A DNA stretch of 64,000 bases from Streptomyces sp. NBC_01294 (GCF_035917235.1 NZ_CP108423.1:2793001-2857000); one strand, 5' to 3'; counted from the first letter of the stretch, positions 36,953-45,827 are shown. A program made the numbers and translations. Notes: generated by a model from the sequence alone, not told the origin.

Positions 36953-38464
36953 TCAGGGCCGCGCGTGCGCCGATGCGCGGGACAGGGCGAGGACGGCGTG
37001 GACGAGGAGTCCGGCCGCGGCGGCGAGGACCGCCGCAGGGACCGGGACCAGGGCGAGGGCGAGGGCGGCGCAGACGGGTCCGCGGTGGGCCGCGTGCCGG
37101 AGCAGGAGCCGCGTCAGGAACAGCAGCAGGGCGAACGGCACGGCCACCGGGAGCGGTGTCCCGGCGAGCGCGGCCGCCCCTGCGGCAGCCCCGGTGAACA
37201 CGGCGACGGCCGCGATCAGCAGGGGCCGGGTCCGGTCCGCGAAGTCCTCCAGGGCGCGGCTGCCGTCGAGCCGCGCCCGGGCCCCGGCGGCGAAGGCGGT
37301 GGCGACCAGGTGCCCGGGGGCGACGGCCAGCGCGAGGCCGACCGCGAGGGCGGCGCCGTGCCGGTACGCGGCCCAGCCGACGGCGGCCGCGGCGAGCAGG
37401 TGCGCGAGGGAGGGGAACCGGCCCCCTGCGGCCCGCCCGGGCCACACCAGGGCGGCGACGGTCGCGGCGACGGCGGCGGGCCCGGCCCACGCCTGCCCGG
37501 CGGCGGCCACGCCGAAGGCGAGTGCCCCGGGCAGCAGCGCGTAACCGAAGCCGCGGAAGGCCGACGGCCCCGCCGGGACCGGGGTGGGCGCGGCGGCGGG
37601 AACCTGCTCGCGCGGGCTCCGGGCGTACAGCTCCTCGGCGAGCGAGAAGACGTCCCGGTGCCGGAAGCGGGCGGCGGTACGGTCGGTGATGCCGTGGGCT
37701 TCCAGCCCGGCCGCGATCTCCAGCGGATCCACGGCCCGCTCGCACAGCTCCCGGTGCCGGTGCAGCAACGCCTTGACGGGATCCCCGCCACCCCTCCGCC
37801 GGGCCGCCTGCGGCGTCGCTCCCCGGACACTCTCAGGCTCGGCATCTTCGGCTTCGGCCTCGGCTTCGGCGTTTGACGCGCGGGGCCCCGCACACTCAGC
37901 GCCACCGCGGCCATTCTCAGCCTCGCCGGCGTTCGACGCACGGAGGTCCGCACACTCAGCGCCACCGCGGGCACTCTCAGCCCCGCCGGCGTTCGACGCG
38001 CGAGGCCCCGCACACTCAGCGCTGCCTCGGGCATTCTCAGCCTCGCCGGCGTTCAACGCACGGGGGTCCGCACACTCAGCAGCGCCGGGGACATGTTCAG
38101 CCTCGCCGGCGTTTGAGGCGCGGGGGTCCGCACACTCGGCGCCGCCGGGGACATGTTCAGCCTCGCCGGCGTTCGACGCACGGGGGTCCGCACACTCAGC
38201 GCCACCGGGGACATGTTCAGCCTCGCCGGCGTTTGAGGCGCGGGGGTCCGGGGGCAGCGCCCCCGGCAACGGCGCCGCGCCGGACCTCGAGCCGAAGGAC
38301 CGGATCACGGGTGCAGCGCCGCTGCCGGGGCTCTGCCCCGGACCCCGCGCCTCCATCGCCGGCGAGGCTGAATACGCCGCCGAGGCTGACGGCGGCTCGG
38401 CAGCGAGTGGCCAGGCGGGGGAAACGGCCGGTGGCGCTGCCGTGTCCGGGTCGACGGTGGTCAT
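36953..38464 (-). CDS. Multi-pass membrane protein with 20-residue repeats, PelF-operon partner
   Basis: 503 residues; ATG overlaps the glycosyltransferase stop (ATGA). Residues about 30-205 are a low-complexity region with about six 20-residue repeats of the type DPRASNAGEAEHVPGGAECA, translated from the 60-bp DNA array. A soluble helical motif follows (LLHRHRELCERAVDPLEIAA, GITDRTAARFRHRDVFSLAE). About 8 hydrophobic helices make up residues about 285-503 (LLPGALAFGVAAAGQAWAGP onward). It is shorter than PelG (12 helices) and has no clear Wzx/PelG signature, so the transport or polymerisation role is inferred only from context. Confidence 0.7.
   Translation of the reverse strand: MTTVDPDTAAPPAVSPAWPLAAEPPSASAAYSASPAMEARGPGQSPGSGAAPVIRSFGSRSGAAPLPGALPPDPRASNAGEAEHVPGGAECADPRASNAGEAEHVPGGAECADPRASNAGEAEHVPGAAECADPRALNAGEAENARGSAECAGPRASNAGGAESARGGAECADLRASNAGEAENGRGGAECAGPRASNAEAEAEAEDAEPESVRGATPQAARRRGGGDPVKALLHRHRELCERAVDPLEIAAGLEAHGITDRTAARFRHRDVFSLAEELYARSPREQVPAAAPTPVPAGPSAFRGFGYALLPGALAFGVAAAGQAWAGPAAVAATVAALVWPGRAAGGRFPSLAHLLAAAAVGWAAYRHGAALAVGLALAVAPGHLVATAFAAGARARLDGSRALEDFADRTRPLLIAAVAVFTGAAAGAAALAGTPLPVAVPFALLLFLTRLLLRHAAHRGPVCAALALALVPVPAAVLAAAAGLLVHAVLALSRASAHARP
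37861..38280. repeat. 60-bp tandem array inside a coding region
   Basis: About seven head-to-tail units of exactly 60 bp, each starting near CTCGCCGGCGTT(T/C)GA(G/C)GC and containing GGGGTCCGCACACTCAGC. The left half of each unit is the chromosomal palindromic repeat seen at 3709; the right half (GCGCCACCGGGGACATGTTC) is specific to the array. 60 is a multiple of 3, so the host gene stays in frame. A further reverse copy lies at about 38339-38365. Confidence 0.9.
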
Positions 38465-40077
38465 ACGGCGGCCTCCGGGGTCGGGTCCGGGGCCGGGGCC
38501 CACGTCGGGCTGGTCCAGTGCCCGGGCACACGCGCCTCCGGGGGCCGCGCGAAGGGGACCTCCCCGTCCGGCCGGACGGAACCCTTGGCGAGCAGCCGCA
38601 GGTAGATCTCCTGGAAGGCGGCCACGTTCTGCTCGACGGTGAAGAGCTCCAGGGCCCGCGCCCGGGCAGCCGCGCCGAGCCGCTGCGCCCGCTCGGGATC
38701 CCGCAGCAGCGACAGACACGCCTCGGCGAGCGCCCGCGGATTGCGCGGCGGGACGACGAGCCCGGTGCCCCCGATGACCTCGCACACCGCGCCCACGTCG
38801 GTGGAGACGGTGGCCCGGCCGCAGAACATCGCCTCGGCGAGGGTGATCGGGAAGCCCTCGATCACGGAGGACAGCACCACGACGCGTCCGGCGCCGTACG
38901 CCTCGGCCGGCGAGGGGGCGTCGGGTCCGCCGACCTCCTCGAAGGTGACCGGGCTCTCCCCGACGGTGACGGAGTCGGCGGCCTCGTCGGGGAAGAGCTG
39001 CGCGGCCAGGGACCGGCAGTCGGCGAGGTAGCCGGGCGCCACGGCCGTGGCGAAGAGACGCAGCCGGGTCTCGGGCGCGGCCCGTCGGACCTCGGCGAAG
39101 GCGTGCAGCAGGGCGATGAGGTCCTTGGCGGGCTCTATCCGGCCGACCCACACGAGCGTGTCGGGGTCCCCGCAGTCCGCGGCCTCCCCGACGGTGGCGA
39201 ATCGGTCCGCCTCCATCCCCGGGTAGACCGTGCGCAGCCGCTCGCGGGTGGCCCCGCACCGCTCCTGCCAGCGCCGGGCGTGCGCGTTCCCGGGGGTCAG
39301 GAAGTCGGCCCGGGCGTAGATCTCGGCGGCCAGCCGCAGGTGGAAGGCCGCGAGCAGGGCCCGTACGGCGGGACGGGTCTCCGCAGCGTGCTGTGCGTCG
39401 AGTTGGGCCAGGTAGTGGGCCCGGAGCTGGACCCCGTACTCGGTGACCAGCAGCGGGACTCCGAAGAAGCGTTTGGCCAGCAGTCCGGGGAGCGCCGCGA
39501 CCCCGCCCGCCGCCGCGTGGGAGATGTCGACCGCGCCGAGCCCGCCGGGCTCCTCGTACCAGTCGAGGGACAACGGCCGGAGCATGCGCTCCAGTTCGTC
39601 CACGAATTCCAGCAGGTCGGTCACCTGCGCCGCCTGTACGGTGCGGCTCGCGCCCGGCGCCCGGCAGGCGGCCTCCAGCGCCCGTACCGCGGACTCGGAG
39701 CGCAGGGCCGCGTACAGCCCGCCCTGCTCGCGGGCCAGTTCGGCGAGCCCGTAGAGCCCGGAGGCGAAGGGTTCCGGCTCGCCGGCGCAGATCCCGCGGA
39801 CCAGCTCCTTGAAGCGGTCCGCGAACCGCCGGCGCTCGCGCCGGGAGTAGGACCGCCCGTCGTCGGCGGGGGCCCACAGGGGGGCCGTCCGGACCTGGGT
39901 GACGTGCTCGGGCAGAGGGACCCGTGCGCGTTCCTGCTCGGCGCTGCGGCTCAGTGCGTAGAGCTCGAACTCGTGCTGCGGGAGCCCGCGCACGAGCCGG
40001 TCGCACCACAGCCTCGCCTCTCCCGTCGCATACGGATAACCACCTTCCGTGAGCAGTCCGATCCGCACGAGTGGCAC
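38461..40077 (-). CDS. PelF-type GT4 glycosyltransferase
   Basis: 538 residues from GTG 40077 (GTG 40068 is possible). The N-terminal DUF3492 region reads IGLLTEGGYPYATGEARLWC, LVRGLPQHEFELYAL and ISHAAAGGVAALPGLLAKRF, then GVPLLVTEYGVQLR. The C-terminal GT-B half has LVWVGRIEPAKDLIALLHAF, SSVIEGFPITLAEAMFCGRA and VSTDVGAV, with the ExGFPxTLAEA nucleotide-sugar motif. PelF is the UDP-hexosamine transferase of the Pel exopolysaccharide. It is the first gene of the operon GT / membrane protein / epimerase / spherulin-4, in the same order of transcription. A hairpin precedes it. The C-terminal tail is proline-rich. Confidence 0.88.
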   Translation of the reverse strand: MPLVRIGLLTEGGYPYATGEARLWCDRLVRGLPQHEFELYALSRSAEQERARVPLPEHVTQVRTAPLWAPADDGRSYSRRERRRFADRFKELVRGICAGEPEPFASGLYGLAELAREQGGLYAALRSESAVRALEAACRAPGASRTVQAAQVTDLLEFVDELERMLRPLSLDWYEEPGGLGAVDISHAAAGGVAALPGLLAKRFFGVPLLVTEYGVQLRAHYLAQLDAQHAAETRPAVRALLAAFHLRLAAEIYARADFLTPGNAHARRWQERCGATRERLRTVYPGMEADRFATVGEAADCGDPDTLVWVGRIEPAKDLIALLHAFAEVRRAAPETRLRLFATAVAPGYLADCRSLAAQLFPDEAADSVTVGESPVTFEEVGGPDAPSPAEAYGAGRVVVLSSVIEGFPITLAEAMFCGRATVSTDVGAVCEVIGGTGLVVPPRNPRALAEACLSLLRDPERAQRLGAAARARALELFTVEQNVAAFQEIYLRLLAKGSVRPDGEVPFARPPEARVPGHWTSPTWAPAPDPTPEAAV

Positions 40078-40152
40078 CCCCGATCTCCCGTTCAGGCGGT
40101 CGCCGTTCGGTCAGGCGACCCGCCGCGGGAGAACTCAAGCGGATATGCCGAA

Positions 40153-40180
40153 GGCGCGACGGACGGTTGTCCGTCGCGCC
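40153..40180 (-). terminator. Hairpin terminator after the peptide-transporter operon
   Basis: Perfect 12-bp inverted repeat GGCGCGACGGAC / GTCCGTCGCGCC around GGTT, in the 206-base gap between the ABC ATPase stop and the glycosyltransferase start. It separates the two operons. The gap also holds a 13-base direct repeat (AGGCGAGGACCTC at 40267 and 40286). Confidence 0.75.
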
Positions 40181-40283
40181 ACCGGAAGGGGTGAAGAGTC
40201 GTAACTTTCCCGTACGGTTCGCGTTCGAGCACGCTAGAAGTACTGCCTCGGGAAGCGGCGTCCCCAAGGCGAGGACCTCGTCC

Positions 40284-42074
40284 CTAGGCGAGGACCTCCT
40301 GGCGCGACGAACGGCGCTCGGCGGCCAGCCCGGGGTCCAGAGCCGGTACGGCGGCCAGCAGCTGCCGGGTGTAGGCGTGGGCCGGGCGGTCGTAGACCTC
40401 GTCCACCGGGCCCTGCTCCACGATCTCGCCGGCCCGCATGACGGCGACCCGGTCGCTGACCTGCCGGACGACCGCGAGGTCGTGCGCGATGAAGACCAGC
40501 GCGATGCCCAGCTCCCGCTGGAGCTCGGCCAGCAGTGCGGTGACCTGCGCCTGCGTGGTCACGTCGAGGGCGGAGACCGGCTCATCGCAGACGATCAGCC
40601 GGGGCCGGGGCGCGAGCGCCCGCGCGATGCCCACCCGCTGGCGCTGGCCGCCGCTGAACTCGTGCGGGTAGCGGTCGTAGTGCTCGGCCTCCAGCCCGAC
40701 GCGGAGCAGCAGCTCCCGGACCCGGGCCCGGACGGCCGCGTCGTCCCGCTCCCCGGCCGCGCGCAGCGGGTCGGCGATGGACTCGCCGATGGAGCGGCGC
40801 GGGTTGAGGGAGGACACCGGGTCCTGGAACACCATCTGCACGCCGCTCGCGATCCCGGTGACCTCGACGCCCTCGTGGCGGACCTGCCCGGACCCGGGCT
40901 CCAGCAGTCCGACGAGCATCCGCCCGAGCGTGCTCTTGCCGGAGCCGCTCTCACCGACGATCCCGAGCGTCTCCCCGGCACGCACGGCGAGCGACACCCC
41001 GGCCACGGCGACGACCCGCCGCTTCCCCCGCCCGAACTCCCGCCTCAGCCCAAACGCTTCAACCACCGGCTCCCCCGGCCCGGCAACCAGCGTCCGAGGC
41101 GCGAAGCCCCACTCCTCCAACCCCGCCGCACCCTCCAACCCCGCCGCACCCTCCAGCCCAGCCGCACCCTCCAGCCCCGCCGGCGTTTGAGGCGCGGGGT
41201 CCGGGGCGGAGCCCCGATCTTTCAGCCCCGCCGGCGTTTGAGGCGCGGGTCCGGGCAGCGCCCGGGAGACCCGCGGCGCGTCCAGCCTCGGCACCGCCGC
41301 CAGCAGGGCCTGGGTATACGGGGCGGCCGGCGCCGACAGCACCCCGCCCACCGCCCCGCGCTCCACGGCGGAGCCGTCCCGCATGACCAGCAGCTCGTCC
41401 ACGCTCTCCGCCGCCACCCCCACGTCGTGGGTGACCAGCAGCAGCCCGAGCCCCCGCTCCACCCGCAGGTCGTGCAGCAGGTCCAGGATCTGCGCCTGGA
41501 CGGTGACGTCCAGCGCGGTGGTCGGCTCGTCGGCGATCAGCAGCCGCGGCTCGCAGGCCAGCGCCATCGCGATGAGGGCCCGTTGCCGCATGCCGCCGCT
41601 GAACTCGTGCGGCCGCGCGCGGGAGCGGCGTACCGCGTCGGGGATGCCCACCCGGTCCAGTACCTCGACGGCCCGCGCCCGGGCGGCCCGCCGCGAGACG
41701 TCCGCGTGGACCCGGAGGACCTCGGCGATCTGGTCGCCGATGGCGTAGTACGGGTCCAGGGAGCTCAGCGGGTCCTGGAAGACCATCGCGGCGGTCCCGC
41801 CCCGCAGCCGGCGCAGCTCCGCCGCCGGCGCCGCGCCCACGTCGATGCCGCCCACCCGGACGGTGCCGCCCAGCCTGGCGCCCGTACCGCGGTGCAGCCC
41901 CAGCAGGGCCGCGGCCACGGTGGACTTGCCGCTGCCGGACTCGCCCACGATGCCCAGGGCGCGTCCCGGTTCCAGGGTGAAGGAGACCCCGTCCACGGCC
42001 CGTACGTACTCCCCCGCCCCGCCGACCGGGAAGTCGACGACGAGGCCGGTGACGTCCACCAGCGGTTCGGTCAT
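40284..42074 (-). CDS. Fused oligopeptide ABC transporter ATPase (DppD-DppF in one chain)
   Basis: 596 residues with two complete ATPase halves. Half 1 (about 1-255): Walker A GESGSGKS (44-51), VFQDPLSSLDPY (Q-loop), FSGGMRQRALIAMAL (signature), LLIADEPTTALDVT (Walker B). Half 2 (about 325-596): GESGSGKSTLGRML, VFQDPVSSLNPRRS, FSGGQRQRVGIARAL, LIVCDEPVSALDVT. Each half has the oligopeptide-type C-terminal end (PYTQALLAAVP, AYTRQLLAAVP). The linker is abnormal: it is encoded by three 18-bp repeats (Gly-Leu-Glu-Gly-Ala-Ala) and a dimer of the chromosomal palindromic repeat (APQTPAGL twice). It overlaps the permease gene (ATGA). Confidence 0.93.
   Translation of the reverse strand: MTEPLVDVTGLVVDFPVGGAGEYVRAVDGVSFTLEPGRALGIVGESGSGKSTVAAALLGLHRGTGARLGGTVRVGGIDVGAAPAAELRRLRGGTAAMVFQDPLSSLDPYYAIGDQIAEVLRVHADVSRRAARARAVEVLDRVGIPDAVRRSRARPHEFSGGMRQRALIAMALACEPRLLIADEPTTALDVTVQAQILDLLHDLRVERGLGLLLVTHDVGVAAESVDELLVMRDGSAVERGAVGGVLSAPAAPYTQALLAAVPRLDAPRVSRALPGPAPQTPAGLKDRGSAPDPAPQTPAGLEGAAGLEGAAGLEGAAGLEEWGFAPRTLVAGPGEPVVEAFGLRREFGRGKRRVVAVAGVSLAVRAGETLGIVGESGSGKSTLGRMLVGLLEPGSGQVRHEGVEVTGIASGVQMVFQDPVSSLNPRRSIGESIADPLRAAGERDDAAVRARVRELLLRVGLEAEHYDRYPHEFSGGQRQRVGIARALAPRPRLIVCDEPVSALDVTTQAQVTALLAELQRELGIALVFIAHDLAVVRQVSDRVAVMRAGEIVEQGPVDEVYDRPAHAYTRQLLAAVPALDPGLAAERRSSRQEVLA
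41115..41262. repeat. 18-bp tandem repeat plus palindromic-repeat dimer inside the ABC ATPase gene
   Basis: Three 18-bp units (CTCCAACCCCGCCGCACC) at 41115-41168 run into two copies of the palindromic repeat (from about 41172 and 41224). The dimer closely matches the intergenic dimer at 3709-3810, including the hairpin between copies. It codes for the flexible linker between the two ATPase halves. Confidence 0.88.
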
Positions 42075-43087
42075 GCGAGGGCCACCCTTCGGTCCGCAGC
42101 GGCGTACAACACGTCGGCGATCGCGCCCGCGAGGACCACGGCCGTCCCGATCGCCAGGACGACGCCGACCACGACGGGCAGGTCCACGACCCGCACCCCG
42201 TCGATGAGGGTCTTGCCGAGGCCGGGGATCCCGAACAGCGACTCCGTCAGCACCGCGCCGCCGATCATCGTGCCGAAGTCCACGGCGCTGAGCGCGATCA
42301 CGGGGGCCACGGCTCCGCGCACCGCGTGCCGGGTGACGACGGCCCGTTCCCCCACCCCGTAGGCGCGGAAGGTGCGGATGTGGTCCTCGGCAAGCGTCTC
42401 CAGGGTCGAACTCCGGGTGAGACGGGCGTACTTGGCGCTCTCGAAGAGGCCGAGGGTCACCCAGGGCAGCAGCAGGTTCCAGGCCCACTGCTCGGGGTCC
42501 TCGCCCAGCGGGACGTACGTCGGGAACGGCAGCCACTGGAGGTAGGCGCAGACGGTCATGAGCAGCAGCAGCCCCAGGATGAAGACGGGCGTGCCGGTCC
42601 CGGCGAGCGTGAGGACGGTCAGCGCCCGTTCGGTGATCCCGCCGCGGCGCAGCGCGGACAGCAGCCCGGTGCCGACGCCGACCACCAGCCAGATCACCAG
42701 CGCGCCCAGCGCCAGCGACAGGGTGGCGGGCAGCCGCTCCAGGATCAGCTCGGTGACCTGCTGGTCGTTCTGGTACGAGAATCCCAGGCAGGGCGCGTCG
42801 CAGTGCAGGACCAGCCCGGCGCCGCCGGAGTGGTCGCGGCCCGCCAGCAGCCCCTGGAGGAAGTGCAGGTACTGCACGACCACCGATTCGTTCAGCCCGA
42901 GCTGTTCGCGGACCTGGGCGATCTGCGCCGGGTTGCAGCGCTCCCCGCAGGCGAGGCGGGCGGGGTCGCCGGGGGCGAGGTAGAAGAGGGCGTAGACGAC
43001 GACGGACAGGGTGAGCAGCACGAGCAGTGCGCCCCCGGTCCGTTTGAGCACCAGGGGCACCCCCGGCGGTAGCTGGGGGAGGGTCAC
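42071..43087 (-). CDS. Oligopeptide ABC transporter permease (DppB type)
   Basis: 338 residues from GTG 43087, overlapping the DppC-type stop by 4 bases. An N-terminal helix (about 18-38, LLVLLTLSVVVYALFYLAPG, then DPA) has the typical PGDPA motif after it. The large periplasmic loop carries CGERCNPAQIAQVREQLGLN and an additional Cys pair (CDAPC). The transmembrane domain has the EAA-type coupling loop HAVRGAVAPVIALSAVDFG and GGAVLTESLFGIPGLGKTLI. It forms the channel with the DppC-type protein; both are energised by the fused ATPase. Confidence 0.92.
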   Translation of the reverse strand: MTLPQLPPGVPLVLKRTGGALLVLLTLSVVVYALFYLAPGDPARLACGERCNPAQIAQVREQLGLNESVVVQYLHFLQGLLAGRDHSGGAGLVLHCDAPCLGFSYQNDQQVTELILERLPATLSLALGALVIWLVVGVGTGLLSALRRGGITERALTVLTLAGTGTPVFILGLLLLMTVCAYLQWLPFPTYVPLGEDPEQWAWNLLLPWVTLGLFESAKYARLTRSSTLETLAEDHIRTFRAYGVGERAVVTRHAVRGAVAPVIALSAVDFGTMIGGAVLTESLFGIPGLGKTLIDGVRVVDLPVVVGVVLAIGTAVVLAGAIADVLYAAADRRVALA

Positions 43088-44079
43088 CCCTTGCGCTCCT
43101 TTCTGGTGCCGACCCGCAGGCGGGAGCCTTCGCGCGGGTCGAGGGCCGTGCGCACGGCGTCGCCGAGCACGGTGAAGGCGAGCACGGTGACGAAGAGCAG
43201 CCCTGCGGGGAGCAGGACGTAGGCGGGGTCGGCGCGGAACCAGGTCTGGGCGCTCGACAGCATCTGTCCCCAGGAGGGGGTGGGCGGTTTCACGCCGACG
43301 CCGAGGAAGGACAGCGAGGCCTCGGCCACCATGGCGGTGGGGACCTTGACGGCGGCGAGGGTGATGACGGGCGCGGCCAGTGAGGGCAGCAGTTCGCGGC
43401 GGGCGATGCGCAGCGTGCTGTTGCCGGAGAGCCGTGCGGCGTCCACGAAGTCCAGGTCGCGCAGGGCGAGGGTCTGGGCACGGACCATGCGGGCGGTGCC
43501 GCCCCAGTCGAGCAGGCCGATGATCAGGATCAGCAGCAGCGGCCGCGGGAAGTCGGGCGGGACGACGGCGGTGAGGGCGATGCCGAGCACCAGCATGGGC
43601 AGGGCGATCATCACGTCGGTGAACCGGCCGATGAGCTGTCCCACGAAGCGGTTGCCGAGGGCGGCGGCGAGTCCGGCGGACACGCCGACGAGGATCTGCA
43701 CGGCGGTGGCGCCGAGCGCGACGAGCAGGGAGATCCGCGCGCCGTAGACGAGCCGGGTGAAGAGGTCGCGGCCGGTGCCGGGCTCGACGCCGAGCCAGTG
43801 GTCGGCGGAGATCCCGCCGAAGGAGCCGATCGGGACGCCGCCGCGCGCGGAGTCGACGAGGTCGTCGTGGTACGCGTTCGGGTCCTGGCCGGTGAGCTGG
43901 GCGAGCAGCGGCGCGGTGAGGGCGAGGAGGACGAGCAGCGCCAGGACGCCGGCGGCCGCCAAGGCCGCGGGGCGGCGGCGCAGGCGCCGCCAGACCTGGC
44001 GCGCGGTGCCCGCGCCCGGGGCGGTGCCCCCGGGCGGGGGCACCGCCGCGGGCACCGGCCGTTCGGCCATGACGCTCAC
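43084..44079 (-). CDS. Oligopeptide ABC transporter permease (DppC type)
   Basis: 331 residues from GTG 44079, overlapping the binding-protein stop; ATG 44070 is an alternative. It has the N-terminal RRRPAALAAAGVLALLVLLA helix, HWLGVEPGTGRDLFTRLVYG (family motif LGTDxxGRD), and the coupling-loop region ARRELLPSLAAPVITLAAVK with AEASLSFLGVGVKPPTPSWG. About six helices. Its Pro/Gly-rich N-terminal tail is cytoplasmic. Confidence 0.92.
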   Translation of the reverse strand: MSVMAERPVPAAVPPPGGTAPGAGTARQVWRRLRRRPAALAAAGVLALLVLLALTAPLLAQLTGQDPNAYHDDLVDSARGGVPIGSFGGISADHWLGVEPGTGRDLFTRLVYGARISLLVALGATAVQILVGVSAGLAAALGNRFVGQLIGRFTDVMIALPMLVLGIALTAVVPPDFPRPLLLILIIGLLDWGGTARMVRAQTLALRDLDFVDAARLSGNSTLRIARRELLPSLAAPVITLAAVKVPTAMVAEASLSFLGVGVKPPTPSWGQMLSSAQTWFRADPAYVLLPAGLLFVTVLAFTVLGDAVRTALDPREGSRLRVGTRKERKG

Positions 44080-45827
44080 TTGACGGAGACCTGCGAGATG
44101 TCGAGGACGCCCGTCCAGTCGCTGATCACGACGTTCTTGACGTCCTTGCCGACGAGCCGCTTGTAGACCGGGTGGAAGAGCGGCACGGTGAGGGCCTGCT
44201 CACCGATCTTCTTGTCGAGGGCTCCCCAGCGCTTGCCGGCCTCCTTGAGGTCGGTCAGCTTGGCGATCTCGTCGATCTCGGTGTTCACGGCGGGGTCGTT
44301 GAGCTGCGCGTGGTTGTAGTTGGAGCCCTTGGCCACGATCTGCCGGCCGTCGAAGATCGGCGCGAGGAAGGGGCCGCCGGACGGCCAGTCGGCGCCCCAG
44401 CGGGAGAGGAAGAGGCCGGGGGTGTTCGCGGCGTCCCAGCGCTTCTCGTTGAAGGCGTTGTTCTCCAGGCCTTCCAGCTTGACGGTGATCCCGGCGGCGG
44501 CGAGCGCCTGCTGTACGGCGGTGGCGACTTCGGGGCTGGTCTGGCGGTTCTGCGCGGTGGAGTGGGTCAGGGTGACGGTGAGGCCGTCGGGGAAGCCCGC
44601 CTCCTTCAGGAGTTCCCTGGCCTTGGCCGGGTCACCGGTCTTGCCCGCCGGGAATTGGTCGTACGGGGTGAAGCCGAAGGCCTCGTGCTCGGGCAGGAAG
44701 GTGGTCGCGGGCTCGGCCAGCGCGGATCCGCCCGCCGCGTTGATCACGCTGGTGCGGTTGATCGCGTGGGAGACGGCCTGGCGCACCTTCGGGTTGTCGA
44801 AGGGGGCCGCCTTCGGGTTGAAGGCGAGGTAGTTGATGTAGCCGAAGTGGCCGGTGCCGACGCGTCCCGCCAGCTCCTTGTTGTCGCCGATCTGGGCGAG
44901 CTCGGCCGGGCCCAGGTTGGTGTCGGTGGTGACGGCGGCCGCGTCCGGGCCGGAGCTGGTGGACAGGCGCTGGTTGATGACGGCCGAGTCGAGGCCGGAG
45001 CGGACGTCGATCCGGTCCGGGTAGGCCTTGCGCTCGGGGTCGGTCTTCTCGTCCCAGTGCTCGTTGCGCTCCAGGGTGAGGTGCTCGCCGTCGTTGTCGT
45101 TCTTGACGACCTTGTAGGGGCCGGAGGAGACCGGGTGCTCCTCGTACTTGGCCCCGGTGTCCTTGGCCTTGGGGACGGGTGCGAACTGCGTCTGGGTGGC
45201 GACGAAGGGGAATTCGCCCTCGGGCTTGCGCAGTGTGAAGACGATCGTCTTCGCGTCGGGGACGACGATCGAGTCGAGCCCCTTGCCGCCGTCCTTGTAC
45301 GGGCCCTCGTACGTCTCCCCGCCGACCAGCCAGTCCCGCAGGTAGGGGGCTCCGCCCGACAGTTCGGCGGCGAAGGACCGCTCGATGCCGTACTTGATGT
45401 CGGCGGTGGTGATCGGGGAGCCGTCCTCGTACTTCAGCCCGTCCTTGAGCGTGTACGTCCACTCCGTGGCGTCGGCGTTGGGCTTGCCGGTGTCGGTGGC
45501 CAGGTCGGGCACGACCTGGGCGCCGGGCTTCCCGGCCTCGCGGTTGCGGGTGGTCAGCGTGCGGAACACCAGTGAGGGGACGTTTCCGCCGCCCGAGGTG
45601 TAGAGACGGGCCGGGTCGAAGTCGCTCTGCGGCTCGGAGTTGAGGACGGTCAGGGTGCCGCCCTTCTGCGGAGCGCCTCCGGCGGCGCCGGAAGCGTCAC
45701 CCGAACCCGCCTTGTCCGAGGCGTCCTTGGGGCCGCAGGCCGCGGCGCCCCCGGCCAGTACGAGGCTGACGGCGACCGCGGCCACGCGGCGCGATATGTG
45801 GGACTGGCGGAACGTCGGACGAAGCAT
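44076..45827 (-). CDS. Oligopeptide-binding lipoprotein (SBP family 5)
   Basis: 583 residues from ATG 45827. Lipoprotein signal with lipobox GAAAC (Cys31), then a Gly/Ala/Ser linker. SBP_bac_5 features: GGTLTVLNSEPQSDFDPARL, WTYTLKDGLKYEDGSPITTA with DIKYGIERSF, and NPKVRQAVSHAINRTSVIN. The C-terminal region VPLFHPVYKRLVGKDVKNVV is typical. It binds peptides or similar ligands outside the cell and delivers them to the two permeases. It is the first large gene of the operon; a leader peptide and hairpin precede it. Confidence 0.93.
   Translation of the reverse strand: MLRPTFRQSHISRRVAAVAVSLVLAGGAAACGPKDASDKAGSGDASGAAGGAPQKGGTLTVLNSEPQSDFDPARLYTSGGGNVPSLVFRTLTTRNREAGKPGAQVVPDLATDTGKPNADATEWTYTLKDGLKYEDGSPITTADIKYGIERSFAAELSGGAPYLRDWLVGGETYEGPYKDGGKGLDSIVVPDAKTIVFTLRKPEGEFPFVATQTQFAPVPKAKDTGAKYEEHPVSSGPYKVVKNDNDGEHLTLERNEHWDEKTDPERKAYPDRIDVRSGLDSAVINQRLSTSSGPDAAAVTTDTNLGPAELAQIGDNKELAGRVGTGHFGYINYLAFNPKAAPFDNPKVRQAVSHAINRTSVINAAGGSALAEPATTFLPEHEAFGFTPYDQFPAGKTGDPAKARELLKEAGFPDGLTVTLTHSTAQNRQTSPEVATAVQQALAAAGITVKLEGLENNAFNEKRWDAANTPGLFLSRWGADWPSGGPFLAPIFDGRQIVAKGSNYNHAQLNDPAVNTEIDEIAKLTDLKEAGKRWGALDKKIGEQALTVPLFHPVYKRLVGKDVKNVVISDWTGVLDISQVSVK

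Noticed and set aside
37861..38280. Regular 60-bp repeats considered as a CRISPR array
   Set aside because: Units are contiguous with no unique spacers, are coding in frame and derive from a chromosomal repeat. No cas genes are near.
40267..40298. Direct repeat AGGCGAGGACCTC (two copies, 19 bases apart) at the end of the ABC ATPase gene
   Set aside because: Too short and too close to call an attachment site or transposon scar; it is probably a small local duplication.
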